Source: an uncultured Polaribacter sp. (GTDB taxonomy: Bacteria > Bacteroidota > Bacteroidia > Flavobacteriales > Flavobacteriaceae). From it: a stretch of DNA of 17,750 nt. The notes beneath the pieces were generated by a model. It did no database searches. It was given only the letters and a program-made list of their open reading frames with translations, and was not told the origin of the DNA. Location: contig CALHCK010000254.1 in NCBI GenBank assembly GCA_937936695.1, forward strand, positions 1 to 17,750. The letters run 5' to 3'. The translations under genes and the position numbers were made by a program. The stretch's first letter is position 1, and each line of letters starts with the position of its first letter. Of the stretch, positions 12,679 to 17,750 are shown piece after piece.

Positions 12679-13092
12679 TTATTCTCCTGAATAAGAAACA
12701 AAATTACGCGGAGTTTCATATAACGTAACTTTTAAATCTAGATGGTTAGGAATGTGTTGTTTTAATTTTGAATAAATAACAACACTTATATTTTCTGCTG
12801 TAGGATTTAGATTCTCAAATTCTGCTACTTCTAAATTTAAGTTTTTATGATCTAAACAATCTTCTATTTCTGTTTTTATTAAATCTTTAAGAACACCTAA
12901 ATCAAACACATAACCTGTTTCTTTGTCTATTTCGCCTGTTAAAGCAACAATCAATTCGTAATTATGTCCATGAAAATTAGGGTTACTACATTTATTAAAA
13001 ACTTCAAAGTTCTTTTTATCAGACCAGTCTTTTCTATATAACCTGTGCGCTGCATTAAAATGCGCCTTTCTATGAACAGTTACTTTAGGCAT
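12679..13092 (-). CDS. queD: 6-carboxytetrahydropterin synthase
   Basis: A 137-aa member of the PTPS/QueD family, which converts dihydroneopterin triphosphate to 6-carboxytetrahydropterin on the way to queuosine. Zinc ligands are H16 in HFNAAH and H41 and H43 in HGHNY. The catalytic cysteine is C35 in FNKCSNPNF. The D81-H82 pair is in CLDHKNLN, and the pterin-binding glutamate is about E126 in LYETP. Its length is typical of QueD. A cysteine at position 35 with the HGHNY block supports QueD rather than eukaryotic-type PTPS, though a dual role cannot be excluded. The start overlaps the 3' end of idi by 8 bases (ATGCCTAA), so translation is probably coupled. No other queuosine genes are in the window. 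Confidence 0.88.
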   Translation of the reverse strand: MPKVTVHRKAHFNAAHRLYRKDWSDKKNFEVFNKCSNPNFHGHNYELIVALTGEIDKETGYVFDLGVLKDLIKTEIEDCLDHKNLNLEVAEFENLNPTAENISVVIYSKLKQHIPNHLDLKVTLYETPRNFVSYSGE

Positions 13093-13603
13093 TTACTAAT
13101 TTTTCAAAAGATTTATCAAAAATAATTTTAAACCATTCAGTGTAGTTATTAGGATTTTTAGCAATATCCTCTTTAACATCATGCAAAGGCATCCACTTAT
13201 AAGCCTCTACTTCTTCTTTATTAATTTCAGGAGCTTCATCATAATAACCAACCATCACATGATCTAGTTCATGTTCCGTTAATCCATTATCAAAAGGAGC
13301 TTTATAAACAAATGAAAACACTTCTTTTAAGGGGGTTACAAACCCCATTTCTTCCTGTAATCTTCTTTTTCCTGCTTCAAGATTAGATTCTCCATCTCTT
13401 TGATGAGAACAACAAGTATTTGTCCATAATAAAGGAGAATGATATTTACTAGCAGCTCGTTGCTGTAACATTAAAGCCCCATCTTTGTTAAAAACAAATA
13501 CAGAAAAGGCTCTGTGTAAAACAGCTTTTTCATGTGCTTCCATTTTTGGCATTAATCCTATAGGATTGTCTTTTTCATCAACTAAAACAACTTGTTCTTC
13601 CAT
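13085..13603 (-). CDS. idi: Isopentenyl-diphosphate delta-isomerase, type I
   Basis: A Nudix-fold enzyme that interconverts isopentenyl and dimethylallyl diphosphate for isoprenoid synthesis (quinones, carotenoids, undecaprenyl carriers). The 172-aa sequence has metal ligands H24 and H30, the catalytic cysteine C65 and H67 in NTCCSH, and E110 and E112 in LTEHELDH. The Nudix-like helix is LEAGKRRLQEEMGF (75-88). W60 and the YKWMPL segment (135-140) are typical of the family. Length is close to bacterial type I enzymes. A TATTTTTG element (13616-13609) ends only 5 bases before the ATG, which would give a very short or absent leader. It is the first gene of a two-gene overlapping unit with queD; no metabolic link between them is obvious. 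Confidence 0.94.
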   Translation of the reverse strand: MEEQVVLVDEKDNPIGLMPKMEAHEKAVLHRAFSVFVFNKDGALMLQQRAASKYHSPLLWTNTCCSHQRDGESNLEAGKRRLQEEMGFVTPLKEVFSFVYKAPFDNGLTEHELDHVMVGYYDEAPEINKEEVEAYKWMPLHDVKEDIAKNPNNYTEWFKIIFDKSFEKLVNA

Positions 13604-13686
13604 ATTTGCAAAAATAAGGAAATCAATTAGTAATTATTCATAAAATAAAAACTTATTAGCTTTTTAAGGTTTAGATTTCTATAATT

Positions 13687-13694
13687 TATATTTG
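13687..13694 (+). promoter_or_regulatory. Putative -7 element of the cyclophilin lipoprotein gene
   Basis: TATATTTG matches TAnnTTTG and predicts transcription from about 13699, about 18 bases before ATG 13717. No clear -33 TTG is visible. Confidence 0.5.
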
Positions 13695-13716
13695 CAACGC
13701 ATTTTAACTAAAAGCA

Positions 13717-14406
13717 ATGAATCTATTTTTAAAAACGCTACTTTTTATTTTAACTTTATTCACTTTTTACAACTGTAAAGAAGAAAAAAAACCTGTTAAC
13801 AAGACTTTAAATCTTAAAAGAAAAGAAACAATAAAAAAAGAAATAACAAGACCTTGGGATAGTTTAAATAATAAAAACACTGAAGTTTTTTTAGCTGAAT
13901 ATGGAAAACAAAACCAAGAAACTAAAGTAATTATAAAAACAGATTTTGGTAACATTAAGTTACTATTATACAAAGATGTACCTATACACAGAGCTAATTT
14001 TGTTTTTTTAACCAAAATAAAATATTTTAATTCAACTGTTTTTTACAGAGTTGCTAAAAACTTTGTAATACAAGGTGGTAATTCTGATGAAATGCACACC
14101 CAAAAACAACGACGAAAATATGGTAACTATTTAATGAAGCCTGAGTACAGAAAAAACAGAACACATAAATACGGTGCTTTAGCTGCAGCAAGAGAATATG
14201 AAGATAACCCCGATAAATTGTCGAGTCCGTTTGAATTCTATATTGTACACAACAGAAAAGGCTCTCATCATTTAGACAATAATCATACAGTTTTTGGCGA
14301 AGTAATTTCGGGTTTTGATACTATGGATAAAATAGCTAACGTAAAAGTTGGTGTAGATCAATGGCCAGAAGATGATGTAAAAATGAGAATAGAAATTTTA
14401 GATTGA
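13717..14406 (+). CDS. Cyclophilin-type peptidyl-prolyl isomerase lipoprotein
   Basis: A 229-aa protein. The N-terminus is a lipoprotein signal (hydrophobic 3-18, then FYNC with C20 as the lipidated residue), so the mature protein sits in the envelope. The residues after the cysteine (KEEKK) resemble the K-(D/E)2 export signal described for surface lipoproteins of Bacteroidetes. A charged linker (21-65) precedes the cyclophilin domain: TDFGNIKLLLYKDVPIHRANF, then FNSTVFYRVAKNFVIQGGNSDE, then FEFYIVHN, and HTVFGEVISGFDTMDKI near the end. The catalytic arginine is in FYRV and the glutamine in VIQGG. It probably assists folding of exported proteins. It has its own -7 element and ends 44 bases before prfC. 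Confidence 0.9.
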   Translation: MNLFLKTLLFILTLFTFYNCKEEKKPVNKTLNLKRKETIKKEITRPWDSLNNKNTEVFLAEYGKQNQETKVIIKTDFGNIKLLLYKDVPIHRANFVFLTKIKYFNSTVFYRVAKNFVIQGGNSDEMHTQKQRRKYGNYLMKPEYRKNRTHKYGALAAAREYEDNPDKLSSPFEFYIVHNRKGSHHLDNNHTVFGEVISGFDTMDKIANVKVGVDQWPEDDVKMRIEILD

Positions 14407-14433
14407 TAATTCTCGCTGTAAATCCTATCTTTG
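14403..14433 (+). promoter_or_regulatory. Promoter of prfC
   Basis: TTG (14403-14405), a 20-base spacer and TATCTTTG (14426-14433) match the full Bacteroidetes -33/-7 pattern. The -33 part overlaps the stop codon of the cyclophilin gene. The expected leader is about 10-13 bases. Confidence 0.72.
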
Positions 14434-14450
14434 CACCTCAAATTTTGTAG

Positions 14451-16043
14451 ATGAGCTTTTTAGAAGAAATTAAACGCAGGAGAACTTTTGGTATCATATC
14501 TCACCCAGATGCTGGTAAAACAACACTTACCGAAAAATTATTACTTTTTGGAGGTGCTATTCAAGAGGCCGGAGCTGTAAAAAACAACAAGATAAAAAAA
14601 GGGGCAACTTCCGATTTTATGGAAATAGAAAGACAACGTGGTATTTCTGTTGCTACCTCTGTTTTGGCTTTTATCTATAAAAATAAAAAAATAAACATTT
14701 TAGATACACCTGGTCACAAAGACTTTGCAGAAGATACTTTTAGAACTTTAACAGCTGTAGATAGTGTTATTGTTGTTATTGATGTTGCCAAAGGTGTAGA
14801 ACCTCAAACAGAAAAACTAGTAGAAGTTTGTAGAATGCGTAGTATTCCTATGCTAGTTTTTATAAACAAACTAGATAGAGAGGGTAAAGATGCTTTTGAT
14901 TTGTTAGATGAAGTAGAACAAAAATTAGGCTTACGTGTTACACCTATGAGTTTTCCTATTGGTATGGGATACGACTTTAAAGGAATTTACAATATATGGG
15001 AAAAAAAATTAAATCTTTTTTCTGGTGATAACAAAACAACAATTTCTGAAGGTATAGAATTTGACGATTTGTCAAACCCAGAACTAGATACGGTAGTAGG
15101 AGAAACTGCTGCAGAAACTCTTAGAGAAGAAATAGAATTAATTGGAGAAGTTTACCCTCCTTTTAATCAACAAGAATATTTAGAAGGAAATTTACAACCT
15201 GTATTTTTTGGTTCTGCTTTAAATAATTTTGGGGTAAAAGAATTGTTAGATGCTTTTATTGAAATAGCACCTTCTCCTCAACCCAAAAAAGCAGAAGAAC
15301 GTTTAGTAGATTCTAAAGAAGAAAAACTAACCGGTTTTGTGTTTAAAATTCATGCAAATATGGATCCTAAACACAGAGATCGATTGGCATTTATAAAAAT
15401 TGTTTCAGGAACCTTTAAAAGAAATTCTCCTTACTTACATGTAAGAAATGGTAAAAAAGTAAAATTCTCTAGTCCTAATGCCTTTTTTGCAGAGAAAAAA
15501 GAAATTGTAGATGAATCTTTTCCTGGTGATATTGTTGGAATACATGACACAGGTAATTTTAAAATTGGAGATACGTTAACCGAAGGAGAACAGTTAAACT
15601 TTAAAGGAATACCTAGTTTTTCTCCAGAACATTTCCGTTATGTTAACAACGCAGACCCTATGAAATCTAAACAATTATACAAAGGTTTAGATCAATTAAT
15701 GGACGAAGGTGTTGCTCAGTTATTTACCTTAGACATGAATGGTAGAAGAGTTATTGGTACCGTTGGTGCGTTACAATATGAGGTAATTCAATATCGTTTA
15801 GAACATGAATATGGTGCAAAATGTACTTACGAAAACTTACAAGTACACAAAGCCTGTTGGGTAGAGCCTGAAGATGTTAAAAACGAAGAATTTAAAGAAT
15901 TTAAGCGTGTAAAACAGCGTTATTTAGCTAAAGACAAACAAGGACAATTAGTGTTCTTAGCAGATTCTGCTTTTACTATTCAAATGACACAAAGTAAATA
16001 CCCTACTGTTAAGTTGCACTTTACAAGTGAGTTTAAAGATTAA
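14451..16043 (+). CDS. prfC: Peptide chain release factor 3 (RF3)
   Basis: A translational GTPase that recycles RF1/RF2 from the ribosome after termination. The 530-aa length is normal. G motifs: SHPDAGKTT (17-25), the switch region around SDFMEIERQRGISVATS (54-70), DTPGHKDF (85-92) and NKLD (139-142). The sequence following the G domain (LTGFVFKIHANMDPKHRDRL, then RHVNN-like RYVNNADPM and ALQYEVIQYRLEHEY) is that of RF3 domains II and III and separates it from EF-G, LepA and TypA. It has a well-formed promoter. An outer-membrane-type gene begins only 4 bases after its stop, so the two may be co-transcribed although functionally unrelated. Confidence 0.95.
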   Translation: MSFLEEIKRRRTFGIISHPDAGKTTLTEKLLLFGGAIQEAGAVKNNKIKKGATSDFMEIERQRGISVATSVLAFIYKNKKINILDTPGHKDFAEDTFRTLTAVDSVIVVIDVAKGVEPQTEKLVEVCRMRSIPMLVFINKLDREGKDAFDLLDEVEQKLGLRVTPMSFPIGMGYDFKGIYNIWEKKLNLFSGDNKTTISEGIEFDDLSNPELDTVVGETAAETLREEIELIGEVYPPFNQQEYLEGNLQPVFFGSALNNFGVKELLDAFIEIAPSPQPKKAEERLVDSKEEKLTGFVFKIHANMDPKHRDRLAFIKIVSGTFKRNSPYLHVRNGKKVKFSSPNAFFAEKKEIVDESFPGDIVGIHDTGNFKIGDTLTEGEQLNFKGIPSFSPEHFRYVNNADPMKSKQLYKGLDQLMDEGVAQLFTLDMNGRRVIGTVGALQYEVIQYRLEHEYGAKCTYENLQVHKACWVEPEDVKNEEFKEFKRVKQRYLAKDKQGQLVFLADSAFTIQMTQSKYPTVKLHFTSEFKD

Positions 16044-16047
16044 TTTT

Positions 16048-17619
16048 ATGAAAAAAAATATTTTTTTAATAATTTCTCTAATTATCACTACTACTTTCTG
16101 GAGTCAGAAAAATGATTTAAAAAAGTTAAAAGTAAGAGAATTACATAATAATATTCGTTTAAATTACACGCTAGTACATCAACCTACAGAAAAAGTTGGA
16201 TTTAATTTACAACCTACAATGGGTTTTGTTGGTTTAAATTACAATATACCTTTAAATGATTGGTTATATACTGGCGCAGGATTTCATACTGCTATTACTG
16301 GAGATCAAGGAGGTTTATTTACTTTAGGTGTAAACTTAGGTGTTAATACTCCAATCTATAAAAATTTGTATTTTGACGCAAATGTACACTTTGGAGGAGG
16401 TGGAGGTTTTAGAACTTTAGTTAGAGGTGGTGGACTACTCTACCCTAATGTTGGTTTGCAATACAAAAAAAATGGTTACTCTTTTGGTGTTCAATACGGA
16501 TATGTAAACTTTTTTACAGGTATTCAGAAAAGTGATAATATTTCTTTTTTCTTAGAAATTCCTACAACATTAAGAGTAGCTTCTTATAAAGATGCTCTTA
16601 AAGAATTTATAGAAAACGATAATTCTAAAGATGCTTTCTTTAAAAAACCAGGTGTAAAAAGTGTGCAACAAGTCACTTTTGATTATTTTTTTCCTTTTGG
16701 GAATTCAAGAACAGATGCTAGTACAACTCCTCGTTTTCAAAAAATTGATCGAGTACTTTCTTTAATTGGTTTTGAGTATCAAAGGTATTTAACAAATAAT
16801 ACTTTTATTTATGCTCAATTAGACGCCATGTATGGAGGATTAACTGCAGGATTTATGGATCTATTTTTTGGAGTTGGAAAAAACTTTATCGAAACTAAAT
16901 ACATCAACTTTTTTGCTAAAATGGGTATTGGTGCCGCAGGTGGTAGAATTTTCCCTGAAGGAGGATTAACAGCATATCCTAGCGCTGGTGCTGATATACA
17001 TTTTTCAGATAAATTTGGTTTAAGTCTTCATGGAGGATACCATAGATCTATAGGTGGTATAGCTAGTTTTCAGGCATATACAGCTGGATTTAGTCTAAAA
17101 TATTATGGCTTAAGTGGTGGTACAGAACATCCTTTTACAAAAGAAAAAGCAAGTTCTATAAAAACAAAAGGAGCTCAATTAGGAGTTCAAAATCAGTTTT
17201 ACTTTGATGTTGCTAAATTTGGAATTCCTGCAAGTGACTTACAGCTTATAGCTTTAAAAATTAATTACGATTTATCTAAAAGATTGTATGTAGCAGGAGA
17301 AGCTTCCTTTGCTCATAAAGGGATGTCTGGGGGTTATGCTCATGGTATTTTTGGTGTTGGAGTTAAGTCTAATAAAATTTTAAATAATAAAGTTTCTATG
17401 TTTTTAGAAGCAGCTGGTGGTGTAGCTGGTGGTGGTCGTGTAGATTCTGGTGAAGGTGTTTTAGTAAGACCTACTGCTGGTATTAATTTTCACGTAAATA
17501 ATGACTTTCATTTTAACATATCAGGAGGACAGATGTGGTCTCCTTTTGGAAATGTTAACTCAGCCAACTTTAATGTTGGTTTAACCTACGGAGTTGCCCT
17601 TCTTAACGCAAAAAAATAA
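16048..17619 (+). CDS. Outer-membrane-type protein with three internal repeats
   Basis: A 523-aa exported protein of unknown function. ATG 16048 begins MKKNIFLIISLIITTTFWSQ, a clear signal peptide; an upstream GTG at 16027 in frame lies inside prfC and would spoil it. The mature part is rich in Gly and alternating aromatic residues, as in beta-barrels or beta-sheet surface proteins. Three units of about 115 aa recur at about 60-173, 238-353 and 401-518. Each carries a G-rich run with arginine (GGGGGFR, GAAGGR, GVAGGGR), then P-x-x-G (YPNVG, YPSAG, RPTAG), an aromatic strand and a GG turn. There is no TonB box, plug domain or OmpA peptidoglycan motif. It starts 4 bases after prfC. Annotation as hypothetical outer membrane protein is appropriate. 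Confidence 0.85.
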   Translation: MKKNIFLIISLIITTTFWSQKNDLKKLKVRELHNNIRLNYTLVHQPTEKVGFNLQPTMGFVGLNYNIPLNDWLYTGAGFHTAITGDQGGLFTLGVNLGVNTPIYKNLYFDANVHFGGGGGFRTLVRGGGLLYPNVGLQYKKNGYSFGVQYGYVNFFTGIQKSDNISFFLEIPTTLRVASYKDALKEFIENDNSKDAFFKKPGVKSVQQVTFDYFFPFGNSRTDASTTPRFQKIDRVLSLIGFEYQRYLTNNTFIYAQLDAMYGGLTAGFMDLFFGVGKNFIETKYINFFAKMGIGAAGGRIFPEGGLTAYPSAGADIHFSDKFGLSLHGGYHRSIGGIASFQAYTAGFSLKYYGLSGGTEHPFTKEKASSIKTKGAQLGVQNQFYFDVAKFGIPASDLQLIALKINYDLSKRLYVAGEASFAHKGMSGGYAHGIFGVGVKSNKILNNKVSMFLEAAGGVAGGGRVDSGEGVLVRPTAGINFHVNNDFHFNISGGQMWSPFGNVNSANFNVGLTYGVALLNAKK

Positions 17620-17649
17620 AACAAAATATTACATATAAATAATAAAACA

Positions 17650-17750
17650 ATGAACAACGGTATATATGCAAAATTCACCACTCCAAAAGGTGAAATTTTA
17701 GTAGAATTAGAGTACAAAAAAGTACCAGGTACAGTAGGTAACTTTGTAGC
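17650..17750 (+). CDS. Peptidyl-prolyl isomerase (cyclophilin), 5' part only
   Basis: This gene is cut by the window edge: 33 full codons from ATG 17650 are visible. The product begins MNNGIYAKFTTPKGEILVEL and continues with EYKKVPGTVGNFVA, the first two strands and helix start of a cyclophilin domain (KGEI-x-V-x-L and the P-x-T-V-x-N-F motif). There is no signal peptide, so unlike the lipoprotein cyclophilin at 13717 this part looks cytoplasmic. The upstream gap of 30 bases has no TAnnTTTG element, so it may be read with the preceding gene. Anything after the first 33 residues, including extra domains, is unseen. Confidence 0.82.
   Translation, partial: MNNGIYAKFTTPKGEILVELEYKKVPGTVGNFV

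Noticed and set aside
1..17750. tRNA, rRNA, CRISPR arrays, insertion sequences, phage genes, attachment sites
   Set aside because: None seen on either strand; repeats found are short inverted repeats tied to terminators or promoters.

Overview
The window looks like chromosomal core sequence from a member of the Flavobacteriaceae (Bacteroidetes). The DNA is very AT-rich, Shine-Dalgarno sequences are almost absent, and several genes are preceded by the Bacteroidetes-type -7 element TAnnTTTG, in two cases with an upstream TTG at a suitable distance. Protein sequences such as LysA, KdsB, RF3 and the Ile/Asn/Lys-rich small hypothetical proteins also read as flavobacterial. This is inference from composition and remembered families, not a database result. 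I see no rRNA, tRNA, CRISPR array, insertion sequence or phage gene.

Layout. Positions 101-2041 (+): lysA (lysine and diaminopimelate metabolism) and a FAH-family enzyme. Positions 2038-5250 (-): a tight four-gene operon encoding, in order of transcription, a coiled-coil protein, a roadblock-like protein, a Ras/Rab-like small GTPase and a soluble hybrid histidine kinase. This is the most interesting region. Positions 5347-6129 (-): an MBL-fold phosphodiesterase-like hydrolase. It is divergent from 6208-9224 (+), which holds a 482-aa protein of unknown function followed by an ECF sigma factor, an anti-sigma-like membrane protein and an exported Spy-like protein, closed by a strong bidirectional terminator.

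Positions 9263-11331 (-): two small conserved hypothetical proteins, a HAD phosphatase and kdsB (Kdo activation for LPS). Positions 11435-11602 (+): a 55-aa lmo0937-type membrane protein. Positions 11629-13603 (-): manA, and the overlapping pair idi-queD. Positions 13717-17750 (+): a cyclophilin lipoprotein, prfC (release factor 3), an outer-membrane-type protein with a threefold internal repeat, and the start of a second cyclophilin cut by the window edge.

Functional themes. Most genes are housekeeping: lysine, isoprenoid, pterin/queuosine, Kdo and mannose-6-phosphate metabolism, and translation termination. Three regulatory or envelope modules stand out. The GTPase/roadblock-like/coiled-coil/kinase operon may couple a small-GTPase switch to a His-Asp phosphorelay. 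The sigma/anti-sigma/Spy-like trio looks like an envelope stress circuit. The prfC-adjacent exported proteins make up the third. Several apparent TTG starts lie inside TAnnTTTG promoter elements, so I moved those starts to downstream codons.
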